This document shows, in pieces, positions 45,103 through 54,196 of a stretch of 64,000 bases of DNA. A program made the translations under genes and the position numbers. Where the stretch lies: positions 114,490 to 178,489 of the forward strand of contig JACRJM010000001.1 of the NCBI GenBank assembly GCA_016219965.1. Reading direction: 5' to 3'. The notes under the pieces are model-generated. The model saw only the letters and a list, made by a program, of their open reading frames with translations, ran no database searches and had not been told where the DNA came from. Each line of letters begins with the position of its first letter. Position 1 is the stretch's first letter. Source of the stretch: Candidatus Schekmanbacteria bacterium (lineage in GTDB: Bacteria; Schekmanbacteria; GWA2-38-11; J061).

Positions 45103-45702
45103 ATGTTAACTCAAAAAATAATAAATGAATCAGTCGAAACAGATAACGTCTTAAGATCAGAAATAGACTCAGATGAACAACTCATTTGGTCTGGAAAACC
45201 TCAGCAAGGCATATTATTTAGAAGTTCAGACATATTTATGATTCCTTTTAGTCTACTGTGGGGAGGGTTTGCGATATTTTGGGAAGTTATGGCCATTACA
45301 AGCACAAGAAAGACCCCAAACTCAGTTGATAATGTATTTTCATTATTTGGCATACCATTTGTTTTAGTTGGTTTATATATGATTTTTGGGAGATTTATTG
45401 TTGAAGCAATACAAAGAAATAAAACATATTACGGTATTACAAATCAACGAGTTATAATAGTGTCAGACTTAATTGGAAAGAGAGTTAAAAGTCTCAACTT
45501 AAGAACTCTATCTGATGTATCACTAATAGAAAAAAGTAACGGTAAAGGAAATATTACTTTTGGACAAGATAGCATATGGTCTACGTGGTTTAATATGGGG
45601 GCCATGCCTGGGATAGGTGTTCCACAGACTCCGAGGTTTGAAATGATTGACAACGCTAAGGATGTTTACAATAAACTAAGAGAAGAAATAAAGAAGAGCT
45701 AA
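45103..45702 (+). CDS. Membrane protein with bacterial PH domain
   Basis: A 199-residue protein. The opening ESDEQLIWSGKP-like segment (residues 25-36) is typical of bacterial PH-domain membrane proteins. Two membrane helices follow (about 46-68 and 84-102), then the PH-like strands YYGITNQRVIIVSDLIGKRVKSLNL and SLIEKSNGKGNITFG. The C-terminus predicts a helix. Function is not known for this group. Base composition is AT-rich compared with nearby housekeeping genes, so it may be acquired. It is the last intact + strand gene before the accessory patch. Confidence 0.75.
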   Translation: MLTQKIINESVETDNVLRSEIDSDEQLIWSGKPQQGILFRSSDIFMIPFSLLWGGFAIFWEVMAITSTRKTPNSVDNVFSLFGIPFVLVGLYMIFGRFIVEAIQRNKTYYGITNQRVIIVSDLIGKRVKSLNLRTLSDVSLIEKSNGKGNITFGQDSIWSTWFNMGAMPGIGVPQTPRFEMIDNAKDVYNKLREEIKKS

Positions 45703-45775
45703 CCATCTCAAGAAAAAAATGTCAGGTCCTGAAAAATGCAATAGGTAACTTCAGCTTTACACTTAATGTAGATCT

Positions 45776-45835
45776 CTATTTCAAAGGTTCAATCTTGTCG
45801 GGCTTCTGATGAGTTAATGTCTTTTCCCAATCCTT
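45776..45835 (-). pseudogene. Possible C-terminal remnant of a DUF4160 gene
   Basis: Just downstream of the DUF2442 gene, in another frame, 19 codons read KDWEKTLTHQKPDKIEPLK and then stop. DUF4160 proteins, which are usual neighbours of DUF2442, often end with a similar W-x-L...KIEPL tail. There is no start or N-terminal domain. The match is short and from memory. Confidence 0.3.
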
Positions 45836-45837
45836 TT

Positions 45838-46137
45838 TTAATTCTTGCTGATGAAGGCTTGCGAAACTGCTTTATCTTTTTTTAGGATTGTAAGCGGGTC
45901 AACGCCAAGAACTTTGGCATAGAGAGTGTCCGGGCATAGATCAATACCGCCTTCCCAGGCTATTGTATGGTTTTCTGCATCAACATAAACGGAGTTAAAG
46001 AAATTTATATCATTCCACGCTGAAAATACACCTTTACCAACGAGCTCTGACAGGTCGACTATACCTTCAACTCCATCTGAAAATTTTATCCAGACTCTGT
46101 ATTTTTCCAATGGCTTTACCTGAATAATTCTGTGCAT
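45838..46137 (-). CDS. DUF2442 domain protein
   Basis: A 99-residue protein. The sequence YRVWIKFSDGVEGIVDLSELVGKGVF, then NSVYVDAENHTIAWEGGIDLCPDTLYAKV, is the DUF2442 fold. Such genes are usually next to DUF4160 genes in mobile, TA-like pairs. Here the partner is missing apart from a possible tail downstream. Function unknown. Confidence 0.85.
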   Translation of the reverse strand: MHRIIQVKPLEKYRVWIKFSDGVEGIVDLSELVGKGVFSAWNDINFFNSVYVDAENHTIAWEGGIDLCPDTLYAKVLGVDPLTILKKDKAVSQAFISKN

Positions 46138-46236
46138 ATATTTAATCCCTCTTTGTTCTTCTATATTATTCTATCAATATGATTAAAAATCAAGCAAGAG
46201 AAATATATTAATTTTAGAAGGCTTCAACTGCCAGAC

Positions 46237-46299
46237 TTACTCTTCATCGTCTGGATATGAGAGTGAGAGCAAGTCAGGTGTCGGAGCTTTTGTCTGCTG
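46237..46299 (-). pseudogene. Diverged copy of the ftsK 3' end
   Basis: The last ~20 codons of an FtsK gene with a stop, reading APTPDLLSLSYPDDEE, against STPDMLSFSYPDEEE in the intact ftsK at 47210. The DNA matches at roughly four of five positions. It points the same way as the real gene and lies 970 bp beyond it. The two copies bracket the transposase remnant and the TA pair. Confidence 0.7.
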
Positions 46300-46306
46300 C
46301 AAAAAC

Positions 46307-46326
46307 CACCAGACTCCTGTCTGGTG
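46307..46326. repeat. Short perfect hairpin
   Basis: CACCAGAC (46307-46314) with GTCTGGTG (46319-46326), loop TCCT. It adjoins the truncated transposase reading frame. IS200-group elements have subterminal hairpins, so this might be one, but the transposase N-terminus is missing between them. Confidence 0.4.
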
Positions 46327-46572
46327 ATGAAGTTAAATGTACAAGTTGATCATGTACACATGGTGATTGTGGTACCGCCGAGAGTTGCAGTTGCAGAGGT
46401 AGTGCAGTTTATAAAGGTGAGTTCAGCAAAAACCCTTAAAGCGAAAATTCCTTTTTTGAAGAAGACATATTTTGGACAGATGGGCATTTGGTCAAGAGGT
46501 TGCTGTGTGCCATCACTGTCAAAACATTTTATATTTGACACTTATTGTGACAGGAATTATAATTTGGTATGA
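46327..46572 (+). pseudogene. IS200/IS605-type transposase TnpA remnant
   Basis: An 81-codon remnant of a Y1 HUH transposase. The HUH motif survives in VDHVHMVIVVPP, followed by VQFIKVSSAKTLKAKIPFLKKTYF and WSRG. The segment that should hold the catalytic tyrosine (usually GYYV or GYFV) reads GCCVPS, and the N-terminal ~45 residues and the C-terminal helix are lost. It cannot be active. Confidence 0.7.
46535..46563 (+). promoter_or_regulatory. Perfect-consensus promoter of the CopG/MazF pair
   Basis: TTGACA (46535-46540), exactly 17 bases, TATAAT (46558-46563). It lies within the tail of the transposase remnant and 33 bases before the antitoxin start. Confidence 0.8.
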
Positions 46573-46585
46573 ATATAATCATACC
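46566..46585. promoter_or_regulatory. Palindromic operator at the TA start site
   Basis: GGTATGA (46566-46572) and TCATACC (46579-46585) are a perfect 7-bp dyad with 6 bases between, covering the expected transcription start. It is a good candidate for binding by the ribbon-helix-helix antitoxin. Confidence 0.6.
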
Positions 46586-46596
46586 GGGAGCAAAAC

Positions 46597-46851
46597 ATGG
46601 CAAGAGCTGTTAAGATTGCAATAAGCCTTACAGAAGAGGAATTCAAAGAAGTTGAAAAACTCAGGAAGGAAAGAGGTATTAACAGGAGCAAACTCATTGC
46701 TGAGGCTGTAAGTCTTTTAAACAAGAAAAGCAGAACTGATGAACTGCTCAGGAAATATGAAGAGGGTTATAAAAAGAAGCCGGAAGACCTTCAGGAATTG
46801 AAAGGATTTCAGAAAGCGTCAATGGATGTACTAAATGAAGAGGACTGGTGA
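46597..46851 (+). CDS. CopG/ribbon-helix-helix antitoxin
   Basis: An 84-residue antitoxin. The N-terminal ribbon-helix-helix is AVKIAISLTEEEFKEVEKLRKERGINRSKLIAEAV (residues 4-38); the rest is a flexible acidic/lysine tail for toxin binding. Its stop TGA overlaps the toxin ATG by one base. It has its own strong promoter and palindrome. Confidence 0.85.
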   Translation: MARAVKIAISLTEEEFKEVEKLRKERGINRSKLIAEAVSLLNKKSRTDELLRKYEEGYKKKPEDLQELKGFQKASMDVLNEEDW

Positions 46852-47162
46852 TGAAAAAAGGTGAGGTTTGGTGGGCAGATCTGCCACCTCCAATCGGGAA
46901 ACGTCCGGTAGTACTTTTGTCCCGTGATGAAGCATATAGAGTAAGGAACGCAGTTACAGTTGCACCTGTGACAAGAACAATAAGAGATATACCGGTAGAG
47001 GTTTTATTGGATATTAATGACGGTTTGCCAAAAAAGTGCGTTGTGAATCTTGATACAGTTATTACGATTCAAAAAAACTTGCTAAAGGAAAGAATCTGTC
47101 TGCTCAAGGAGGAAAAAGTCAGACAGATAAATGCTGCCATCAAGTTTGCCCTCGATTTATAA
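46851..47162 (+). CDS. PemK/MazF-family toxin
   Basis: A 103-residue endoribonuclease toxin. The family features KKGEVWWADLPPPIGKRPVVLLSRDEAY, the central VTVAPVTRTIRDIPVEV and CVVNLDTVITIQK are all present. ATG at 46851 is used; an in-frame GTG lies at 46848. It ends 47 bp before the stop of the convergent ftsK, with no clear terminator between them. Confidence 0.88.
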   Translation: MKKGEVWWADLPPPIGKRPVVLLSRDEAYRVRNAVTVAPVTRTIRDIPVEVLLDINDGLPKKCVVNLDTVITIQKNLLKERICLLKEEKVRQINAAIKFALDL

Positions 47163-47209
47163 TCCAAGTCTTATTTATTCTTCGTGGAAAATAAAATTAA
47201 GAGGTTAGC

Positions 47210-49504
47210 TTATTCTTCCTCGTCGGGATATGAGAACGACAGCATGTCAGGGGTTGAAGGTTTTGGTGCGCGTTTTTGCGTTGGCACGGCAGGTTTGCGT
47301 TTTCTCATTAACATATCATCGAGCCCCATTTCATCCATAAGTACTTCACGCGGTTTGATTCCATCCTGTGCTCCGACTATCCCTGATGCCTCCATCTTCT
47401 CTATCATGCGGGCGGCTCGGTTATAGCCTACGCGGAATTTCCTCTGCACCATTGATATTGAGACCTGCTTGGTTTTTACGATCCAGCGGAGCACTTCCTC
47501 ATATTTCTCGTCATCCTCTTCCGCACCTTCCTCTTCGCCTTCTTCTATATCAGGGGTGATCACTGAAAGGTCAGGGATGGATTTTCTCTGCTTCTTTATA
47601 AACTCAACTATCGATGTCACCTCTGAATCGGAAACAAAGGCGCCGTGGACTCTGGTGAGTTTGTTGTATCCGGGAGACATAAGAAGCATGTCACCTTTGC
47701 CTAAAAGCTGTTCAGCGCCGTTTACATCGAGGATTGTACGGGAGTCAATCTTTGTCGAGACCTGAAGTGCGACACGCCATGAGAAGTTTGCCTTTATCAC
47801 ACCTGTTATTACATCAACAGATGGTCTTTGTGTCGCAATAATAAGATGAATGCCTGCGGCACGCGCCATCTGCGAGAGCCTCTGGATTGAGTCTTCAACT
47901 GACTTTGATGCAACCATCATCAGGTCTGCTAGCTCGTCTATGAATATCACTATGTATGGAAGAGGGCTTTCCTGTATCGCGTTTTCCTCGAGGAACTTGT
48001 TGTAGGCGGTTATGTTCCTTACGCCTTTATCCTTCATCAGCTCGTAGCGGCGGCTCATCTCGCGCACAGCCCATTGCAAGGCATAAGATGCCTCCTTGGG
48101 GTTTGTGACGACAGGAATCAGAAGGTGCGGTATCTCCTGATATATGGAAAGTTCAAGCATCTTGGGGTCAACCATTATCATCTTAACCTCTTCAGGCGTT
48201 GTCCTGTAAAGGAGTGAGAGTATCATCATGTTGACTGCAACGCTTTTTCCTGAGCCTGTTGTTCCCGCAATCAGAAGATGCGGCATCTTTGCAAGGTCTG
48301 CTAAAAATGGGTTGCCGAGAAAATCCTTGCCCATGGCTATGCAGAGCTTTGAGGGATGTTCCATGAATGATTCTGACTGGAGTATCTCTTTAAGGTAAAC
48401 GCTTTCGCGCTGCGTGTTGGGAATCTCAATCCCCACTGTGCCTTTTCCTGGAAGCGGCGCCACGATCCTCACATTTATCGCCTTCATGGCAAGTGAAAGG
48501 TCATCTGCAAGGGAAACTATCTTGTTTATCTTGACACCCGGCGCAGGTTCAAACTCATACATGGTGATTACAGGGCCAGGGCGCACTTCTGTGACTTTCC
48601 CTTCTATGCCGAAATCGCGAAGCTTCTTTTCAAGTATGCGGGAATTAAGAAGAATATCCTGTTTGGTCATCTTTGATTCGCTCTTTGACTGGTCCCGTAG
48701 AAGGTCGAGAGTGGGAAGAGTATAATCATCCATGAACTTGAATGCCTGCTGGACAGGCTCCGGAATTATTTCTTCTTCCTCTATCTCTTCTATCTGCTCT
48801 ATCACTGGCTCAGGTTTCAGTTTTTCAATTTCGATTTTTGGCTTTATCTCGGCTGAGTGTTTTTTCCTATGCCTCCAGCTATAGTAGCTGTCCATCACTG
48901 CTCTCATTTTTATTCGCATCCACGAAGCTGCTTTGCCAGCCCCCTGTGCAGTACTTATTGTTCCTTTTATTATGGAAAATTCCGTGAGAAGAAAGAGTGA
49001 GACAAAAAGGATGATGGCGAGAAGTATGTAGCTTCCAGCAGCGCCAAGCAATGATTCGGCAATGCCTGTAAAGAATGAACCGATCATCCCTCCGGGCATA
49101 ATGCCGTTTGAAATGCTGCTGACAGATTCACCTCTGAATGGGAACTGGAGAATAGTGCAGATACTGAGAAAAAAAGTTATGAGCCCCAGTGTTCTTAAGA
49201 TTTTCTTTTCAATTGTTTTCTGTCTTATGAGAGAGAAGCTGAATACAAAAAGAAAAAGCGGTATGAAAAGGGATGCATAACCGAATATCTCGAACATGAG
49301 ACCCGAGCATTCTGCCCCGAAGATTCCCGTGAGGTTCTTATAGCCTTCTTCATTTGCCTGCTCCGAGCTTGCAAAAAACCATGTGGAGTCATTCTTATTA
49401 TAGGAGATGAGACTGATAGCGAGGAATACGGTAAACCCCAGCAGGAATAGGGCAAACATGTCCCGCCTGATATTGCGTTTCCCCGATGATTCGCCTTTTC
49501 CCAT
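47210..49504 (-). CDS. ftsK: DNA translocase FtsK
   Basis: Pumps DNA at the division septum and helps separate chromosomes. The 764 residues start with four membrane helices (to about 185), a linker rich in Glu and Pro (about 220-262), then the motor: GTTGSGKSVAVNMM (Walker A), VIFIDELADLMM (Walker B) and ATQRPS. The C-terminal gamma winged helix is SISMVQRKFRVGYNRAARMIEKMEASGIV. The short tail after it (TPDMLSFSYPDEEE) is duplicated at 46237. It is divergent from ftsH over a 205-bp gap. Confidence 0.94.
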   Translation of the reverse strand: MGKGESSGKRNIRRDMFALFLLGFTVFLAISLISYNKNDSTWFFASSEQANEEGYKNLTGIFGAECSGLMFEIFGYASLFIPLFLFVFSFSLIRQKTIEKKILRTLGLITFFLSICTILQFPFRGESVSSISNGIMPGGMIGSFFTGIAESLLGAAGSYILLAIILFVSLFLLTEFSIIKGTISTAQGAGKAASWMRIKMRAVMDSYYSWRHRKKHSAEIKPKIEIEKLKPEPVIEQIEEIEEEEIIPEPVQQAFKFMDDYTLPTLDLLRDQSKSESKMTKQDILLNSRILEKKLRDFGIEGKVTEVRPGPVITMYEFEPAPGVKINKIVSLADDLSLAMKAINVRIVAPLPGKGTVGIEIPNTQRESVYLKEILQSESFMEHPSKLCIAMGKDFLGNPFLADLAKMPHLLIAGTTGSGKSVAVNMMILSLLYRTTPEEVKMIMVDPKMLELSIYQEIPHLLIPVVTNPKEASYALQWAVREMSRRYELMKDKGVRNITAYNKFLEENAIQESPLPYIVIFIDELADLMMVASKSVEDSIQRLSQMARAAGIHLIIATQRPSVDVITGVIKANFSWRVALQVSTKIDSRTILDVNGAEQLLGKGDMLLMSPGYNKLTRVHGAFVSDSEVTSIVEFIKKQRKSIPDLSVITPDIEEGEEEGAEEDDEKYEEVLRWIVKTKQVSISMVQRKFRVGYNRAARMIEKMEASGIVGAQDGIKPREVLMDEMGLDDMLMRKRKPAVPTQKRAPKPSTPDMLSFSYPDEEE

Positions 49505-49539
49505 TAGTCTCCCTGCTTTTCTTTAGGATGTAAGATTTA

Positions 49540-49568
49540 ATTATAAGTGAAAAAATCGCACCATACAA
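49540..49568 (-). promoter_or_regulatory. Possible ftsK promoter
   Basis: A perfect TATAAT (49545-49540 on the minus strand) is 17 bases from TTGTAT (49568-49563). The -35 is poor. Confidence 0.4.
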
Positions 49569-49611
49569 GGGGAATATTAATCATGGAAAATGGTGAAAGC
49601 CGTGAAACTCC

Positions 49612-49640
49612 TTGACACTACAGGCAGCTTTTTGTATTTT
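49612..49640 (+). promoter_or_regulatory. ftsH promoter
   Basis: TTGACA (49612-49617), 17 bases, TATTTT (49635-49640), 69 bases before the ftsH start. Confidence 0.55.
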
Positions 49641-49709
49641 CTTTTAGCGTGAGATTAAATTATTTGCGCATATCTCTTACTTTAAATGAAAGAAAAAGGC
49701 AGGTAACTT

Positions 49710-51551
49710 ATGGCAGCCGGCGACAAAATGAATCAGTTCTACAAGAATGTGATGCTATGGGTAATACTCATTGTATTTACCATAATACTGTTCAATGCAT
49801 TTAACACCCCTAAGGAAACCCAGAAGGAGCTTGACTATTCCTCCTTTCTTCAGCAGGTGAAAGACGGCAAAGTCTCGCAGGTGTCAATACAGGGAAACGA
49901 CGTTGAAGGGACGCTTTCTGATGGAAGCAAGTTCAAGACCTATACTCCTGATGACCCGGAACTTATCAAGACACTGACAGAGAAGAATGTCCATGTGAAG
50001 GCTCTGGCGCCGCCCACAAGCCCCTGGTACATAGTATTCCTTTCATCATGGTTCCCTTTGATAGTCCTCCTTGGGATATGGGTGTTTTTCATGCGGCAGA
50101 TGCAGATAGGCGGCAACAAAGCGCTTTCCTTCGGCAAAAGCAAGGCACGACTTCTCAATGAAAGCCAGAACAAGGTTACTTTCGATGATGTGGCAGGTGT
50201 TGATGAAGCAAAGCAGGAAGTTGAAGAGATAATCGAATTCTTAAAAGATCCCCAGAAATTTCAGAAGCTGGGTGGAAAAATACCAAAGGGAGTTCTGCTG
50301 ATCGGTTCTCCGGGTACAGGGAAGACTTTGCTTGCCCGCGCCATCGCAGGTGAGGCTGAGGTGCCTTTCTTTACAATCTCCGGGTCCGATTTCGTCGAGA
50401 TGTTTGTAGGTGTCGGAGCATCAAGGGTGCGCGACCTCTTCGAACAGGGAAAGAAAAGTGCGCCATGCATAATATTCATAGATGAGATTGATGCTGTCGG
50501 CCGTCACCGCGGAGCAGGCCTTGGCGGCGGGCACGATGAGAGAGAACAGACTTTAAACCAGCTCCTTGTTGAGATGGACGGCTTTGAATCCAACGAAGGT
50601 GTTATATTAATTGCTGCAACGAACCGCCCTGATGTCCTTGACCCGGCGCTGCTGCGCCCCGGCCGTTTTGACAGGCAGGTAGTAGTTGCGCGCCCTGATC
50701 TTAAGGGTAGGGTAGGTATTCTCAAGGTCCATACCAAGAAGCTTCCTCTTGACCCTGATGTTGACCTGGAAATTGTTGCAAGGGGAACGCCCGGTTTCTC
50801 CGGAGCAGACCTTGCCAATCTGGCAAATGAAGCTGCCCTTTATGCAGCACGGTTCAACAAGGAAAAGGTTGAGATGTCTGACTTTGAACAGGCAAAAGAC
50901 AAGGTACTCATGGGAGTTGAGAGAAAGAGCATGATAATCAGCGATGAAGAGAAGAAGATTACCGCCTACCATGAAGCCGGACATACTCTCGTCGCAAAGC
51001 TTCTGCCCGGCACAGACCCTATACACAAGGTTACAATAATCCCCCGCGGTATGGCTTTGGGACTTACACAGCAGCTTCCAATAGATGAAAGACACACCTA
51101 TGCCCTGGAATATCTGAAGAACAATATATGTGTTCTTATGGGAGGAAGGCTTGCAGAGGAGCTTATTCTTCAGCAGCCTACAACCGGAGCTGGAAACGAT
51201 ATAGAGAAAGCCAGCGAGCTTGCAAGGAAAATGGTTTGTGAGTGGGGGATGAGCAAGGAGCTTGGCCCTCTGACTTTCGGGAAAAAAGAAGAAGAGATTT
51301 TCCTCGGACGCGAGATATCAAAGCACAGGGATTACAGCGAAGGTACTGCAATGTCTATTGACAGGGAAGTAAAAAGGGTGGTCATGGACTGCTACAACCA
51401 GGCAAAGTCTCTGCTCATGTCGAGACTCGAAACTCTTCATGCCCTTGCGAATGCACTGCTTGAAAAGGAAGTGCTCGGAAGCGAAGAGATTGAGGCAATC
51501 GTGAAAGGGATAAAGCCGGAGATTGTTGCAGAATCAGGTACAGCCGTTTAA
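49710..51551 (+). CDS. ftsH: ATP-dependent zinc metalloprotease FtsH
   Basis: A membrane-bound AAA protease for quality control. The 613 residues contain two N-terminal membrane helices (about 12-30 and 105-125) around a small periplasmic domain, Walker [19 protein letters not shown], Walker [17 protein letters not shown], the second region of homology [19 protein letters not shown] and the zinc site [12 protein letters not shown]. Intact and typical. It starts an operon with folP, cdaA, cdaR, pdxJ and asd. Confidence 0.97.
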   Translation: MAAGDKMNQFYKNVMLWVILIVFTIILFNAFNTPKETQKELDYSSFLQQVKDGKVSQVSIQGNDVEGTLSDGSKFKTYTPDDPELIKTLTEKNVHVKALAPPTSPWYIVFLSSWFPLIVLLGIWVFFMRQMQIGGNKALSFGKSKARLLNESQNKVTFDDVAGVDEAKQEVEEIIEFLKDPQKFQKLGGKIPKGVLLIGSPGTGKTLLARAIAGEAEVPFFTISGSDFVEMFVGVGASRVRDLFEQGKKSAPCIIFIDEIDAVGRHRGAGLGGGHDEREQTLNQLLVEMDGFESNEGVILIAATNRPDVLDPALLRPGRFDRQVVVARPDLKGRVGILKVHTKKLPLDPDVDLEIVARGTPGFSGADLANLANEAALYAARFNKEKVEMSDFEQAKDKVLMGVERKSMIISDEEKKITAYHEAGHTLVAKLLPGTDPIHKVTIIPRGMALGLTQQLPIDERHTYALEYLKNNICVLMGGRLAEELILQQPTTGAGNDIEKASELARKMVCEWGMSKELGPLTFGKKEEEIFLGREISKHRDYSEGTAMSIDREVKRVVMDCYNQAKSLLMSRLETLHALANALLEKEVLGSEEIEAIVKGIKPEIVAESGTAV

Positions 51552-51616
51552 CAGCATTACTCTGTCAGCAGAACAAGAGTTTCCCTAATTTAGTTAATCA
51601 GCAGTTTAAAAACTTT

Positions 51617-52465
51617 ATGACGAGCGAATCCCGCATTTTCTCAGCAGGTAATGTTTCTCTAAATCTTGGTTCCGGCGCGCTGGTTATGGGAGTGCTCAAT
51701 CTTACCCCTGATTCATTTTATGACGGAGGAAAATACTCTTCAATTGAAGAAGCGGTTTTCGCGGCGCTTAAGATGGAAGATGAAGGGGCGGCAATCATAG
51801 ATATCGGAGGTGAATCAACACGCCCGGGTAGCGAAAGCGTGCCGGCAGATGTGGAGCTCGCCCGCATAATACCTGTGCTTAAAGAAATAAAAAAAAGAAT
51901 AAAAATTCCTGTTTCAGTTGACACATACAAATCAAAAGTCGTAGAAGAAGCACTTATGAACGGTGCCGACATGATAAATGATATAAGCGGGTTTACACTG
52001 GATCCCAACATGGTTCATATAGCTGCAAAAGCGGGGTGTCCTGTTGTGATAGGGCATATAAAAGGGACACCCAAATCAATGCAGGAAGATGTTTCCTATG
52101 ATGATGTAGTCGCTGACGTGGTGAGCTCTCTTGAGGAAAAAATTGACCTTGCCGCACAATCAGGAGTAAACAGAGCGTCGCTGATTGTTGATCCCGGGAT
52201 AGGCTTCGGTAAACGTCTTGAAGATAACTTGCAGATCATAAAAAGGCTTAGGGAATTCAAAAAGCTTGGCTGTCCTGTCCTCGTTGGTTTTTCACAAAAA
52301 TCATTCATAGGCCGTGTCCTTGATCTTCCGCCTTCAGAAAGGCTTGAGGGAAGCCTTGCTTCAGCCTGTGTTGCGGTCTTAAATGGTGCGGACATAATCC
52401 GTGCCCATCATGTTAAAGAGACTGTGAGAGCAGTAAAAATGGTAAAAGCAATAATGGAGTCATAG
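51617..52465 (+). CDS. folP: Dihydropteroate synthase
   Basis: Joins pABA and the pterin pyrophosphate in folate synthesis. The 282-residue TIM barrel has GVLNLTPDSFYDGGKY, IIDIGGESTRPGSE, NDISGF and the late LVGFSQKSFIG region, all standard. ftsH followed by folP is a common bacterial gene order. It stops 7 bases before cdaA. Confidence 0.95.
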   Translation: MTSESRIFSAGNVSLNLGSGALVMGVLNLTPDSFYDGGKYSSIEEAVFAALKMEDEGAAIIDIGGESTRPGSESVPADVELARIIPVLKEIKKRIKIPVSVDTYKSKVVEEALMNGADMINDISGFTLDPNMVHIAAKAGCPVVIGHIKGTPKSMQEDVSYDDVVADVVSSLEEKIDLAAQSGVNRASLIVDPGIGFGKRLEDNLQIIKRLREFKKLGCPVLVGFSQKSFIGRVLDLPPSERLEGSLASACVAVLNGADIIRAHHVKETVRAVKMVKAIMES

Positions 52466-52472
52466 GGATATC

Positions 52473-53255
52473 ATGGAGCTTCCATTCGGTCTTAGCTATA
52501 TAGATCTGCTTAAGAACAGCCTCGATATATTCATCGTGGCTTTCATCATCTACAGACTCATGTTGTTTATCAAGGGGACACGAGCCATCCAGATGATCAT
52601 AGGGTTGATTCTGTTTGGTTTTGTCTATCTCATGTCTTATTATTTCGAGCTTACGACAACGGGCTGGATAATGGAGCATTTCTGGTCTGTGCTCCTTATT
52701 GCCCTGATAATAATATTCCAGCCTGAGATAAGACATATGCTCGCCGAGATGGGACAGCGCCCGATTCTTTCTTCTTTTTTCAAATATGAAGAAACGCAGG
52801 TGATGGGGGAAATTATCAAGGCGGCGCTCGCACTTTCGAAAACAAGTACAGGAGCGCTCATAGTCATGGAGCGCGAAAAGAGGCTCCGTCCTTACGTAGA
52901 AGTAGGCGCGATTCTGACGAGCCGCGTGACTGAAAGATTACTCATTAGTCTGTTTTATCCCGGGTCGCCTCTGCACGATGGTGCTGTGATAATAGGCGGG
53001 AACAGGATTTTCGCCGCAGGGTGTTATCTTCCCCTTTCTCTTAATATCAATATCTCGAAGCATCTCGGTACACGTCACCGTGCTGCCGTCGGTATAACTG
53101 AAGAAACCGATGCAGTTGTTTTGGTCGTATCTGAGGAGACAGGGAATATTTCCCTTGCAGTCGACGGCAAACTAAACACAAATTTGAGTGAAGAAGCCAT
53201 CAGGGAGCATATGCAGACTCTTTTCAAGATTGCAAAGAAGGAAGAGAAAAAATGA
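52473..53255 (+). CDS. cdaA: Diadenylate cyclase CdaA
   Basis: Makes cyclic di-AMP from ATP. The 260 residues have three membrane helices in the first ~95 (YRLMLFIKGTRAIQMIIGL and following), then the DAC domain with LHDGAVIIGG and GTRHRAAVGITEETDAVVLVVSEETG, containing the catalytic DGA and RHR motifs. cdaR starts inside its stop (4-base overlap). The folP-cdaA-cdaR order is seen across Gram-positives and several Gram-negative phyla. Confidence 0.94.
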   Translation: MELPFGLSYIDLLKNSLDIFIVAFIIYRLMLFIKGTRAIQMIIGLILFGFVYLMSYYFELTTTGWIMEHFWSVLLIALIIIFQPEIRHMLAEMGQRPILSSFFKYEETQVMGEIIKAALALSKTSTGALIVMEREKRLRPYVEVGAILTSRVTERLLISLFYPGSPLHDGAVIIGGNRIFAAGCYLPLSLNINISKHLGTRHRAAVGITEETDAVVLVVSEETGNISLAVDGKLNTNLSEEAIREHMQTLFKIAKKEEKK

Positions 53256-54190
53256 GAAAATTGCTTTTCGATAATTTTGGACTAAAGGTTTTTTCTTTTC
53301 TCCTTGCCTTGACGCTTTGGTTTTATCTTACAATCGAGAAAGGGGCTGAGCTCAATTTCCCTGTGAAGGTGCAGGTAGTGAATCTTCCTGAATCAATGGT
53401 AATAGCAGAAGGCGCTGTAAACAATGCTACGATCTGGGTAGGCGGGTTGAGGAGGTCACTTCTTAACCTTACACCCGAAAACATGGTGATCAGGGTTGAT
53501 CTCAGGGATGCAAGCGAGGGGACTGTTGTATATCCCTTAAAGGCAGATTCTATAAGCCTGCCGCAAAATGTAAATGTTAAGATGATTGTCCCGCAGTTTC
53601 TTAATCTCAAGGTTGAGAAGCTGATAAAAAAGAAACTTAAGGTAAGGCCAAAGATAGTTGGGTCTCCTCCACAGGGGTATGAGATTGCAAGTGTCTCTGA
53701 ATCTCCTGAATATGTAGAGGTAATGGGGAAAAGGAGCGTTATTGAGAAGATGCAGGAAATATTCACATACCCTATAGATGTTTCAGAGCTTAACCAGGCT
53801 CTTAATTTTGAAGTACCTGTTGATGTGGATTCTACCGGGCTGAAGATGGCAGGCTCCGGAAGGATGATAAAAGTAAAAATTGTTTTAAAGCAGAAAATTA
53901 TTTCCAGAGAATTGAGCGAATTGCCTGTAATCCCCGGAAACAAACCCGGAAATAAAAATGAGGAGTCAAGCCTTGATATCGAGCCTTTAACTGTTGCGGT
54001 GGAAGTCAGGGGACCAGAAATTTTGGTTGAAAATTTAAAGCGTGAAGATATACAAGTGATTTTCAAAACTGAAAATCTCAGGGAAGGTAAGATATACAGA
54101 AAAAAGCCTGATGTCGTTCTTCCCGATGGGATAGAACTGATTGGAATCGTACCTGAGTATTTTAATGTGAAGATGAACAGGAAAGGGTAG
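53252..54190 (+). CDS. cdaR: YbbR-domain protein CdaR, regulator of CdaA
   Basis: A 312-residue protein with one N-terminal membrane helix (FGLKVFSFLLALTLWFYLTI) and three or more YbbR beta domains outside the membrane. Repeats include FPVKVQVVNLPESM, KLKVRPKIVGSPPQGYE and VAVEVRGPEILVENL. It is coupled to cdaA by a 4-base overlap and modulates diadenylate cyclase activity in species studied. The GlmM gene that often follows is replaced by pdxJ, 6 bases later. Confidence 0.9.
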   Translation: MRKLLFDNFGLKVFSFLLALTLWFYLTIEKGAELNFPVKVQVVNLPESMVIAEGAVNNATIWVGGLRRSLLNLTPENMVIRVDLRDASEGTVVYPLKADSISLPQNVNVKMIVPQFLNLKVEKLIKKKLKVRPKIVGSPPQGYEIASVSESPEYVEVMGKRSVIEKMQEIFTYPIDVSELNQALNFEVPVDVDSTGLKMAGSGRMIKVKIVLKQKIISRELSELPVIPGNKPGNKNEESSLDIEPLTVAVEVRGPEILVENLKREDIQVIFKTENLREGKIYRKKPDVVLPDGIELIGIVPEYFNVKMNRKG

Positions 54191-54196
54191 GTTAAG

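Larger units (their letters stand above)
46138..46596. other. 459-bp gap with decayed genes and a promoter
   Basis: No intact gene is here. In order it holds a diverged fragment of the ftsK 3' end (46237-46299), an 8-bp hairpin (46307-46326), a decayed IS200-type transposase (46327-46572) and the consensus promoter and palindrome of the CopG/MazF pair. The first ~100 bp is AT-rich with nothing recognised. Confidence 0.7.
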
